Positions 33,569 through 41,408 of a stretch of DNA of 64,000 bases are shown in pieces. The DNA comes from UBA7330 sp965243485 (GTDB lineage Bacteria; Bacteroidota; Bacteroidia; Cytophagales; Cyclobacteriaceae), in contig CBDEVP010000001.1 of the NCBI GenBank assembly GCA_965243485.1, positions 4,774,001-4,838,000 on the forward strand, in the 5' to 3' direction. How positions within the stretch are numbered: the first letter of the stretch is position 1; each line of letters begins with the position of its first letter. The notes beneath the pieces are model-generated. The model did no database searches. It had not been told where the DNA came from and saw only the letters and a program-made list of their open reading frames with translations. The translations under genes were made by a program, and so were the position numbers.

Positions 33569-33637
33569 TTATTCCCCGGCAGTGTTACTGACAAAAGCCA
33601 CTTTCTTCCTATCGGGTGACCAGGATGGAGTGTCTTT
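33569..33637 (-). pseudogene. Remnant of a WD40-like (PD40/TolB-type) C-terminus
   Basis: On the minus strand about 22 codons read KDTPSWSPDRKKVAFVSNTA plus two residues before a stop; an in-frame stop directly upstream (TGA at 33640-33638) breaks it off. 'PSWSPDGKKIAFVS' is the PD40 propeller motif. No start codon or promoter context. Likely the tail of a lost propeller gene. The rest of 33491-33717 shows no gene. Confidence 0.4.
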
Positions 33638-33717
33638 TCAAAATGTCCGGTTTGTAATTACTGGAAAAAAGGCAGAGAAAGGAGATTTGGGATATGTGGA
33701 CGTAGGTTCATTGAAAT

Positions 33718-33822
33718 TTACTCTCCCCTTAACCACTCTTTGGTCTCGTGCCAAAGCATCACTAATGCTAATGATAAAAGCATAACACCCATTGCAATTG
33801 CACCTATAACTCTAATATCCAT
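33718..33822 (-). CDS. 34-aa single-pass membrane microprotein
   Basis: ATG at 33822, one base after the stop of the 83-aa gene, stop at 33718. The product starts MDIRVIGAIAMGVMLLSLAL, one membrane helix (about 4-24) followed by a charged tail WHETKEWLRGE. The tight junction suggests translational coupling. No homologue recognised. Confidence 0.45.
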   Translation of the reverse strand: MDIRVIGAIAMGVMLLSLALVMLWHETKEWLRGE

Positions 33823-33823
33823 T

Positions 33824-34075
33824 TCACAGCAATTTATAAAGTTTCTTGATACGTAAGAAAGAAACAATCCCCACAATTACGAAAGCAGAAAAAACAAAAA
33901 ATCCCAGAATAAATAATGATAATTCTACCAACCCAAATATTTCTTCAAACAGCAAACTCGAGAAGCCTGTTCCGGTCAATGCGATGAAGAATGTATAAAT
34001 CTTCAGCAATTCAATCTCGAATTTCAGCTTCCTTTCGGCTGTTTCCTTTTCCATGCGTTCAATGTAATTCATCAT
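33824..34075 (-). CDS. Small membrane protein, 83 aa
   Basis: N-terminal amphipathic charged helix (IERMEKETAERKLKFEIELLKIY, 5-27), then two membrane helices (about 28-46 and 49-73) and a basic end RIKKLYKLL. This 'helix plus TM hairpin' design is common in small Bacteroidota proteins. It is divergent from the DnaE-like polymerase, 72 bases apart. Function unknown. Confidence 0.55.
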   Translation of the reverse strand: MMNYIERMEKETAERKLKFEIELLKIYTFFIALTGTGFSSLLFEEIFGLVELSLFILGFFVFSAFVIVGIVSFLRIKKLYKLL

Positions 34076-34094
34076 ATTTTAATAAGCTACTTAT

Positions 34095-34136
34095 TTTAGC
34101 ATAAAACTATTATTATTAGTATTATTGTATGCTAAA
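34095..34136. promoter_or_regulatory. Inverted repeat upstream of the DnaE-like polymerase
   Basis: TTTAGCATA (34095-34103) and TATGCTAAA (34128-34136) are perfect 9-bp arms with a 24-nt A+T-rich spacer that itself contains ACTATTATTATTAGT. It ends 11 bases before the polymerase start and lies between divergent genes, so it is probably an operator. The TTTAG/CTAAA cores resemble the palindromes at dinB. Confidence 0.45.
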
Positions 34137-34147
34137 GTATAACCACC

Positions 34148-37100
34148 TTGTTTTTCAATTGTCATTCATATTTCTCTTTCCAGTATGGTGTCCTCTCCAT
34201 CCGGGAGCTGTTCGATGAAGCCAAGAAAAACGGCATTCATAAGCTCATCCTGACCGACATCAACAACACCTCAGGTTACATCGAATTGTTGCGGATCTGT
34301 AGGGAACAGCGAAAAGAGTGGGAATTAGAAATCGGTGTAGGAATTGAATTCAGAAATGGAAATGACCTCCTGTACATCGGCCTGGCACTCAACAACCGGG
34401 GCTTTGAGGAGCTCAACCGGTTCCTCTCCTATCATAACCGTACGAATCAACCTTTGCGTGAGAGAGCACCCGAATTCAACCAGGTATACATCATCTATCC
34501 AATGCAAAACATTCCGGAACGGATGCGGGACAACGAATGGATCGGCATTCGTGAACATGAGCTAAATAAGATCATTTTGAGCCCCTATCGGAAGTTTATT
34601 CATAAGATGGCTGCCTGGCAACCGGTAACCTTTCTTCCTGACTCAAAAGGCGTATCAGCGAGCAACCGAAGCTACAACATTCATCGGCTGATTCAATCCA
34701 TCGGAGAAAATACCCTGCTGAGCAAACTGCCTCCCGAAATTCAGGCTCACAGATCAGAGATCATGATCAGTGAAGCTGACTTCAAAAAGAAATTCAGGAA
34801 TTTTCCTGACCTGATCGGCAATGCTGCTATGTTGGTCGAGGATTGCACACTTACCCTGCAGCTGGGTACGGAAAAAAACAAAAAATTCTTCACGACCAGT
34901 CAAGCCGAGGACCATGAGATACTGCTTTCCAAAGCCAGGGAAGGATTTCTCAGAAAGTATGGAGATCGGATCAATGCCGAAACGGAGGAACGCTTCGAGC
35001 GTGAGATAGACATCATTAGAAAAAAAAACTTCGAGGCTTACTACCTCATCAGCTATGACATCGTCAGAAATGCCCGGGGGCAGGGATTCTCTTATGTCGG
35101 TCGGGGCAGCGGAGCCAACAGCATGATCGCCTATTGTCTGGACATCACCAATACTGATCCGATTGAGCTGGATCTGTATTTCGAGCGCTTTCTGAATCCG
35201 GAGCGCACCTCCCCTCCTGACTTCGATCTTGATTTTTCCTGGAAAGATCGTGACCAGATCTATGAATACATCTTTGAGAAGTACGATGCTGATCATGTAG
35301 CACTACTTGGCACGCACACCACCTATCAGAAGCGATCTAACATCCGGGAGCTGGGCAAGGTCTTTGGATTACCAAAGGAGGAAATTGATAAGATCGTCTC
35401 CTACCCTTATCCGGATCATTACAAAGATGACCGCACCACGCAACTCATCTTTCAGTATGCGGACCTCATCAAGGGCATGCCCAATCATCTATCCATCCAT
35501 GCAGGAGGCGTATTGATCACTGAAAAGCCTATTTACCAGTACACCGCATTGGATCTTCCACCTAAAGGTTATCCGGTCGTCCACTTTGAAATGCACAATG
35601 CTGAAGACATGGGGATCTATAAGCTGGATATTCTAAGTCAGCGTGGTCTCGGCCACATCAAGGATACTGTGGAGTTGATTGAAAGAAACCAGGGGATCAA
35701 AGAAAACATCGACCGTTTCCACGTTTTCAAAAAGGATGACGAGATCAAAAAGCTGCTTGCCATGGGTAATTGCATGGGATGTTTTTATGTCGAATCACCT
35801 GCTATACGTATGCTGCTGGGGAAGCTGGAATGTGATGACTATCTCACGCTTGTCGCAGCAAGCTCCATCATTCGACCAGGTGTGGCCCGATCCGGAATGA
35901 TGCGGGCCTACATCGAACGACACCATCTGCGCAAACAGGGCAAAGGTTACGAATCTATCCATCCCAAAATGGACGAGCTGATGGATGACACCTATGGCGT
36001 AATGGTGTACCAGGAAGATGTGATCAAGGTCGCACATCATTTTGCAGGACTGACGCTCACAGAGGCAGATGTACTTCGAAGAGGTATGTCGGGTAAGTAT
36101 CGTTCAAGAGCTGAATTTCAGCGGGTAAAAGACCAGTTTTTCATTAATTGTCAGAAAAAAGGCTATCCCCGACAGGTGACTGATCGGGTCTGGTTCGAGA
36201 TAGAAAGCTTTGCAGGATACTCCTTTTCAAAAGGGCATTCGGCCAGCTATGCCGTGGAGAGTTATCAGAGCCTCTACCTCAAGGCGCATTATCCCCTGGA
36301 ATTCATGGTCGGGGTGATCAACAACTTCGGAGGTTTTTACAAAACAGAATTTTACTTTCATGAAGCTCGCATGTGGGGAGCAGAGGTTCAGGCTCCCTGC
36401 GTGAATCATTCTGATTATTTTACGAACATCTATGGCAAGGAGATCTATATCGGTTTCATCCACCTGAAAGACCTGGAAAGTAAAATCGCACAGGTGATCT
36501 TTCCGGAGCGGATCAGGAACGGCCCCTACCTCAACATGGACAACTTTATCCGCAGGGTGCCGGTCGGCCTGGAGCAGATCAGGATTCTGATCCGGGTAGG
36601 AGCCTTTCGGTTTACCGGCAAGAGCAAGAAAGAACTGCTTTGGAAAGCACAATTGTATTTTGGTCAAAAAACCAACAATCACTATCTGCCTGACCTTTTC
36701 AACGAAGAGCCCGAAGACTATCAACTACCAACCTTGCAGATCCCTCCATACGAAGACGCTTTTGATGAGATAGAACTACTGGGATTTCCGCTTTGTGATC
36801 CTTTTACACTTTTAAGATCAAACGATTTAGGAAATACATTTTCTCACGAGCTCATCCAGAAACTACACCGGAAGGTAGAAATGGTTGGATACCTGGTCAC
36901 TACCAAAGATACCAGCACAAAGGATGGCAAGCGGATGCATTTCGGAACCTTTTTGGACCAGCGTGGTAAAGTCTTCGATACCGTCAACTTCCCGCCTGTT
37001 GCAAAAAAATTTCCTTTCCGCGGACGCGGCTTCTACCGGTTGACCGGCAAGGTGGTTGAAGACTTTGGGTATCCCATGATCGAGGTCGACTGGATGGATA

Positions 37101-37153
37101 AGCTTCCGATGAAAAATAAATATGAAACAGACACTGCGCTAAATTTTAAATAA
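34148..37153 (+). CDS. DNA polymerase III alpha-like error-prone polymerase (DnaE2/ImuC type)
   Basis: 1001 aa from a TTG start; an in-frame stop lies five codons upstream and no ATG fits. The C-family palm is intact: PDFDLDF (357-363, D360 and D362) and the third Asp D494 in KLDILSQRGL. The N-terminal PHP domain is degenerate: the HxH motif reads N4-C-H-S and TDHG is TDIN, so metal binding there is lost. A candidate beta-clamp peptide LPDLF is at 847-851. It is shorter than replicative DnaE (about 1160). Together with the Y-family polymerase and S24 regulator it forms a translesion cassette. The next gene starts 2 bases after the stop. Confidence 0.93.
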   Translation: MFFNCHSYFSFQYGVLSIRELFDEAKKNGIHKLILTDINNTSGYIELLRICREQRKEWELEIGVGIEFRNGNDLLYIGLALNNRGFEELNRFLSYHNRTNQPLRERAPEFNQVYIIYPMQNIPERMRDNEWIGIREHELNKIILSPYRKFIHKMAAWQPVTFLPDSKGVSASNRSYNIHRLIQSIGENTLLSKLPPEIQAHRSEIMISEADFKKKFRNFPDLIGNAAMLVEDCTLTLQLGTEKNKKFFTTSQAEDHEILLSKAREGFLRKYGDRINAETEERFEREIDIIRKKNFEAYYLISYDIVRNARGQGFSYVGRGSGANSMIAYCLDITNTDPIELDLYFERFLNPERTSPPDFDLDFSWKDRDQIYEYIFEKYDADHVALLGTHTTYQKRSNIRELGKVFGLPKEEIDKIVSYPYPDHYKDDRTTQLIFQYADLIKGMPNHLSIHAGGVLITEKPIYQYTALDLPPKGYPVVHFEMHNAEDMGIYKLDILSQRGLGHIKDTVELIERNQGIKENIDRFHVFKKDDEIKKLLAMGNCMGCFYVESPAIRMLLGKLECDDYLTLVAASSIIRPGVARSGMMRAYIERHHLRKQGKGYESIHPKMDELMDDTYGVMVYQEDVIKVAHHFAGLTLTEADVLRRGMSGKYRSRAEFQRVKDQFFINCQKKGYPRQVTDRVWFEIESFAGYSFSKGHSASYAVESYQSLYLKAHYPLEFMVGVINNFGGFYKTEFYFHEARMWGAEVQAPCVNHSDYFTNIYGKEIYIGFIHLKDLESKIAQVIFPERIRNGPYLNMDNFIRRVPVGLEQIRILIRVGAFRFTGKSKKELLWKAQLYFGQKTNNHYLPDLFNEEPEDYQLPTLQIPPYEDAFDEIELLGFPLCDPFTLLRSNDLGNTFSHELIQKLHRKVEMVGYLVTTKDTSTKDGKRMHFGTFLDQRGKVFDTVNFPPVAKKFPFRGRGFYRLTGKVVEDFGYPMIEVDWMDKLPMKNKYETDTALNFK

Positions 37154-37154
37154 G

Positions 37155-37406
37155 ATGGATATTAAACAATTGAATGAAGAACTTCGTAAATTAGAGAAAC
37201 AGGCAGGCAAAGAGTCCTCTGATGCTCTTTTGCAGATCCTTGAGTTTAGAATGGAAGATTTCAAAAGCTACATCGACCAAAGATTTTCACATATTGATCA
37301 AAGGTTCTCCAATATTGATCAAAGGTTCTCCATACTTCAATGGATGATGGGGATTGGCTTCACTATCCTGGCTTTGTTGATTACGCTTCTGAAGTTCATC
37401 GACTAG
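37155..37406 (+). CDS. Membrane-anchored heptad-repeat protein, 83 aa
   Basis: A coiled-coil N-terminal part (about 4-38), three tandem heptads IDQRFSH, IDQRFSN, IDQRFSI (40-60) and a C-terminal membrane helix (about 62-82). The design resembles DUF1640/Bdr-like tail-anchored coiled-coil proteins. Starts 2 bases after the DnaE-like gene, so it is in the same operon. A role in tethering is conceivable but unproven. Confidence 0.68.
   Translation: MDIKQLNEELRKLEKQAGKESSDALLQILEFRMEDFKSYIDQRFSHIDQRFSNIDQRFSILQWMMGIGFTILALLITLLKFID
37272..37334. repeat. Three tandem 21-bp units encoding IDQRFSx heptads
   Basis: Units at 37272-37292, 37293-37313 and 37314-37334; units two and three differ only in the last codon, unit one by several silent changes. 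In-frame expansion or contraction would change coiled-coil length by one heptad each. Confidence 0.85.
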
Positions 37407-37446
37407 GTTTCTAGAACCTATAGTCTAATCATCCAAACACCTATTT

Positions 37447-38652
37447 ATGAAAAGAACAGGTTATGCAGACTTACCTCTGCACGGAGGCCGCGTGCCAAGA
37501 TGGCTTGCAGAGCGCATGTCAAAACTTGGTGGAGCGATCATTGAATCTATTGCCATGGAGTATGGTAGGTCCGAGGTCATCCAAAGGTTGAGTGACCCTG
37601 CCTGGTTCCAGTCATTGGGCTGTGTACTCGGCATGGACTGGCATTCTTCAGGCATTACTACATCTGTGATGGGGGCTTTGAAGACCGCCATCAATCCCAT
37701 CTCGCACGACCTGGGCATTTATGTCTGCGGCGGTAGAGGCAAGCACTCTCGAAAGACGCCAGATGAACTTTTCACAATTGCAGATAAGACCGGACTCGAT
37801 GGGAACAGTCTCGTTAGAAGCAGCAGACTTTCCGCCAAAGTGGACAATACAGCCATACAGGATGGATTCCAGATCTATCTGCATTCGTTTATCCTGACTA
37901 AAGAAGGTGAATGGGCTGTCGTCCAGCAGGGAATGAATGGAAATGCTGGTTATGCCAGAAGATATCACTGGCATTCCTCACAGCTTAAGAGCTATACGGA
38001 AACACCCCATGCATTCATTTATGGCCAAAACCAGGGTCCGATCCTGAACCTGACAGCCCCGGAGGCTTTGTCAACAAAAGAAAGTATTCTTGAAATCGCT
38101 AAAGAAGACAGCGTGAGAATGGTATCGGAAATCAAGAAAATCATACTTCCGGCTCATCACGAAGTAAAAAATAAAGATGTAGATATTAAAAGACTGGGTG
38201 CTGTACTGGCTATAGCAAATCATTTACCAACATATACTTTCGAAGATCTTCTTTTGATCGACGGTTTAGGACCCCGCACCTTGCAATCACTCACCCTCGT
38301 GAGTGAGGTGATTCATGGTACTCCTTCAAGATTTAGCGACCCCGCAAGATTCTCTTTTGCGCATGGAGGAAAAGATGGTCACCCATTTCCTGTCCCTACC
38401 AAAACCTATGACGAAAGTATTGAGGTTTTAAAGAAATCCATTGATCGGGCAAAGATCGGATTTACGGACAAGACCAAAGCCATCAAAGCACTCACCCTGG
38501 CATCGCAGCGATTGGAACGTGACTTTGAAACAAATGGAAACCTGCAGGAGGTGATTAAGCATGAACGTGAAAACAGCTGGAGATATGGTGGAAGAACAGT
38601 GAATGGAAAAGCAAAGCCCCCGAAAACCCAACAGCTTAGATTATTTAACTGA
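37447..38652 (+). CDS. DUF763 protein with C-terminal clamp-binding-like peptide
   Basis: 401 aa. The DUF763 signature opens the protein (RTGYADLPLHGGRVPRWL) and continues with MDWHSSGITTSVMGALK and 'GIYVCGGRGKHSRKTP'. A helix-hairpin-helix-like segment, LLLIDGLGPRTLQSLTL, lies around residues 271-287. The last residues are QLRLF-N (396-400), matching the bacterial beta-clamp consensus QLxLF. DUF763 has no established biochemical activity that I know of. It sits 40 bases after the heptad-repeat gene at the end of the DnaE-like operon, so it is a likely fourth partner of the damage response. Confidence 0.9.
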   Translation: MKRTGYADLPLHGGRVPRWLAERMSKLGGAIIESIAMEYGRSEVIQRLSDPAWFQSLGCVLGMDWHSSGITTSVMGALKTAINPISHDLGIYVCGGRGKHSRKTPDELFTIADKTGLDGNSLVRSSRLSAKVDNTAIQDGFQIYLHSFILTKEGEWAVVQQGMNGNAGYARRYHWHSSQLKSYTETPHAFIYGQNQGPILNLTAPEALSTKESILEIAKEDSVRMVSEIKKIILPAHHEVKNKDVDIKRLGAVLAIANHLPTYTFEDLLLIDGLGPRTLQSLTLVSEVIHGTPSRFSDPARFSFAHGGKDGHPFPVPTKTYDESIEVLKKSIDRAKIGFTDKTKAIKALTLASQRLERDFETNGNLQEVIKHERENSWRYGGRTVNGKAKPPKTQQLRLFN

Positions 38653-38855
38653 TTTTAGGCCAAATAATGTAACCTTTTGGTTTAAACCCGTCACCAAAAA
38701 ATGTCCGTTTTCGATCACCTTTTGATCTCATATGAACAATGGCTATTATCCCCAATATATTTAAGATACTGATTATCAGTTAGATAAAAAATTGGTACAG
38801 ATTTCTCATATCGTTTTGGCATCGGTTTTAATCTTAAACTCAAAACATAGAAAAA

Positions 38856-39401
38856 ATGAAAAATCTAAGAACAAGTTTACTAGCGGTTATTGTATTAATG
38901 GGTTCATCTATTGCTTTCGCCAGCGATCCGGAGAGCAAGACGGTTGAGAAAGCCAGAGAGGCGGTCGAATCAAATTCCGGAGACTGGAAAGTGCTGGCAG
39001 AAAGTGCCGAAAAGTGCTTCAGAAAAGGTGAAAATATTGAGCAGGCCATGCAATGGATCAACAAATCAATCGAGATCAACCCTGATCCAATGAACTATGA
39101 GATCAAGGGAGATTACTTCAATGCTCAAAGTAAATACAAAAAAGCTTTGGAGCAATATTACCAGGCCATCATCGTAGGTAAACAGCAAAACTTCTGGTTT
39201 GACAACAAGCAATTGCAAAAGAAGATCTGGGAAACGAAATCAGCTATTGAGAAGCTGGAATTGCAAGGTGCCTACTATGAGTCATTGGGAGAATCTGACA
39301 AAGCCATTGAATCCTACTACCTGGCTATCATTGGAAAAAAGGACTTTGATATGAATGCTGACGTCAGCGATTTGCAGAAAAAAATCTGGGACCTAAGGTA
39401 A
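38856..39401 (+). CDS. Secreted TPR-like protein, 181 aa
   Basis: Signal peptide 1-22 (cleavage after AFA). The mature part has TPR-like helical pairs, with two similar units (YKKALEQYYQAIIVGKQQNF and 'DKAIESYYLAIIGKKDF') each followed by 'LQKKIWE/D'. No catalytic motif. Followed by its own terminator. Probably a periplasmic protein-interaction module; function unknown. Confidence 0.8.
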   Translation: MKNLRTSLLAVIVLMGSSIAFASDPESKTVEKAREAVESNSGDWKVLAESAEKCFRKGENIEQAMQWINKSIEINPDPMNYEIKGDYFNAQSKYKKALEQYYQAIIVGKQQNFWFDNKQLQKKIWETKSAIEKLELQGAYYESLGESDKAIESYYLAIIGKKDFDMNADVSDLQKKIWDLR

Positions 39402-39424
39402 TTCCCATTCTTTCTATGTAGTTG

Positions 39425-39448
39425 AAGGCTCCTTTGGGAGCCTTTTTT
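39425..39448 (+). terminator. Rho-independent terminator of the TPR gene
   Basis: AAGGCTCC, loop TTTG, GGAGCCTT, then TTTTATTTT. It lies 23 bases after the stop and reaches the stop codon of convergent msrA. Confidence 0.88.
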
Positions 39449-39974
39449 ATTTTAATCTCTCACTGAACACCTTCTTAAACTTCTCCACCTTTGGAGCCAC
39501 CACAAACTGACAATAGGGTTGTGTACCATTCTCTTCGAAATAATTCAAATGATAGTCTTCTGCCTTATAAAACCTTTCGAAAGGTGTAATTTCAGTCACG
39601 ATCGGATTTCCCCAGGCTCCGGATTCGTTGAGTTTCTGTTTCAACTGAAGTGCGGTATCCCTTTGCTTCTCATTATGATAAAATACTGCTGATCTGTATT
39701 GTGTACCCACATCATTTCCCTGCCTGTTCAAAGTCGTAGGGTCATGTGTTTTCCAGAAAACTTCAAGGATCTCCTCAAGCGATATGGTTTTTTCATCAAA
39801 TACTACCTGGACGACCTCGGCGTGGCCCGTGTCACCGGAGCAAACCTCTTTGTAAGTTGGATCTTCCTTGTGACCGCCGGAATACCCCGAAAGAGCTGAT
39901 TCAACACCTTTTAGTTTCGAAAAAATAGCCTCGGTACACCAAAAACAACCCGATCCTAAAGTAATTACTTCCAT
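39447..39974 (-). CDS. msrA: Peptide-methionine (S)-S-oxide reductase
   Basis: 175 aa. Catalytic motif GSGCFWCTEAIF with C10; GYSGG and 'GDTGHAEVVQVVFD' are also family hallmarks. No signal peptide and no fused MsrB. Repairs oxidised methionine in cytoplasmic proteins. Converges with the TPR gene. Confidence 0.96.
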   Translation of the reverse strand: MEVITLGSGCFWCTEAIFSKLKGVESALSGYSGGHKEDPTYKEVCSGDTGHAEVVQVVFDEKTISLEEILEVFWKTHDPTTLNRQGNDVGTQYRSAVFYHNEKQRDTALQLKQKLNESGAWGNPIVTEITPFERFYKAEDYHLNYFEENGTQPYCQFVVAPKVEKFKKVFSERLK

Positions 39975-40106
39975 TTTTACGCATATAAATGATTGTAATC
40001 ACAAACCATAAAACGCAACAATTTGTTCCACACCGTTAGTCTAATAAATCTTACCACCTGTCTCATTTTAGTAGTCATTGGTTAATTTAGCATCTTACAG
40101 TACGCC

Positions 40107-41408
40107 ATGGAGTATTACATCATTATTACAGCTTCTGTCATTATTATCCTCTCTTATTTTTTCAACTGGATCAGCAAAAAATCCAGCATTCCTTCTGTTC
40201 TTCTGCTGATCATTCTGGGTGTCATTCTTCACCAAACCATTGGGCTGTTCGGTTATCAGCATGCGAATGTCCTCGCCCTTTTTGAGGAAATCAAACTACT
40301 TGAACTACTGGGTACGTTGGGGCTTATCATGATCGTGCTTGAAGCGGCACTGGACCTGAAACTGGAAAAAGGAAAGCTTAAACTTATACTTAAAGCTTTC
40401 ATGAGCGCTATCACCGTTCTGATTGCCACGGCCTTTATTTCCGCTTATTTGATCATGGCTTTCATTCCTCAATTAAGCTTTGTGGAGGCACTCATTTTTG
40501 GAACACCTCTTTCAATACTCAGCAGTGCCATTGTGATCCCGAGTGTAGAAAACCTGGTGGAAGAACAACGTGAATTCCATATCTACGACAGTACTTTCTC
40601 TGATATTTTAGGGATTATGATGTTTTACTTTTTGCTGCAGCTGGTGGAAACATCAAACAATGCGATTGCAGTAGGTGATTTCACGTTAAGCCTTCTGCTA
40701 ACCATTGGGCTTTCGGTGGGACTTTCCTACTTATTGTTGTATATGTTCCAAAAACTTGAGGCAAAGGTCAAACTGTTTTTGATGACCGCGGTCCTGATAT
40801 TACTCTTCGGCATTGGTAAGCTCATGCACATGTCCAGCCTGATCATCATCCTGATCTTCGGCCTGATCCTTAGCAATCATCGAATTTTCTTTTCAGGCAA
40901 GCTCAATAACCTCATTGACAGAGAAACAACTGACAAGATCTATGAAGCCTTCCACCTGATCACGATGGAAAGTGCCTTTGTCATCCGGACATTTTTTTTC
41001 GTGATCTTTGGGTTTACCGTAATGATCAGTTCCCTGTTGGATGCCAAAGTGGCTGCCATCAGCGGCCTTATCCTGATAAGCATATATGCTATCAGGGTGC
41101 TGCTGCTGAAGATAGTCATGAAAAGTGATATTATACTGGCCACATTCGTAGCACCAAGGGGCCTTATCACGCTTTTGCTTTTCTATTCTATTCCTGATGA
41201 GATTCAGTCCCCCTTCTTCAACCAGGGAATTATTCTTTATGTGATTATCATCACCAGCCTGCTGATGACCATCGGCCTGGTAAAATTCGGAAAGAAGAAA
41301 AAAGATGACGAAAAGGCAGAAAAGCAGACACCAAATCTGTCAAGAAAAGATCAGCCACCCAGCACCGAAGAGCCTTCTCCCAGGGAGGATTCCGTAGTTA
41401 ATCAGTGA
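40107..41408 (+). CDS. Cation:proton antiporter (CPA1/NhaP-like)
   Basis: 433 aa, about 12 membrane helices, with a polar C-terminal tail (KKKKDDEKAEKQ onwards). The pattern 'LLIILGVILHQTIGL' near the N-terminus and 'FVIRTFFFVIFGF' plus 'APRGLITLLLFYSI' in the second half are typical of CPA1 Na+(K+)/H+ exchangers. Its last codons overlap the convergent MscS gene by 7 bases. Ion specificity cannot be told. Confidence 0.88.
   Translation: MEYYIIITASVIIILSYFFNWISKKSSIPSVLLLIILGVILHQTIGLFGYQHANVLALFEEIKLLELLGTLGLIMIVLEAALDLKLEKGKLKLILKAFMSAITVLIATAFISAYLIMAFIPQLSFVEALIFGTPLSILSSAIVIPSVENLVEEQREFHIYDSTFSDILGIMMFYFLLQLVETSNNAIAVGDFTLSLLLTIGLSVGLSYLLLYMFQKLEAKVKLFLMTAVLILLFGIGKLMHMSSLIIILIFGLILSNHRIFFSGKLNNLIDRETTDKIYEAFHLITMESAFVIRTFFFVIFGFTVMISSLLDAKVAAISGLILISIYAIRVLLLKIVMKSDIILATFVAPRGLITLLLFYSIPDEIQSPFFNQGIILYVIIITSLLMTIGLVKFGKKKKDDEKAEKQTPNLSRKDQPPSTEEPSPREDSVVNQ

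Noticed and set aside
33582..33785. 67-codon open frame in the gap after OsmC
   Set aside because: No domain or start context; the opposite strand explains part of it as a PD40 relic and the 34-aa ORF.
34754..35296. 180-codon open frame antisense to the DnaE-like gene
   Set aside because: Shadow of a well-supported catalytic core; no independent signal.
37272..37334. Tandem 21-bp repeats as a CRISPR-like array
   Set aside because: Units abut without spacers and keep the reading frame as protein heptads.
38645..38731. 28-codon ORF on the minus strand beginning MRSKGDRKRTFF after DUF763
   Set aside because: Basic start recalls ribosomal THX but the rest does not match, and it overlaps the DUF763 stop.
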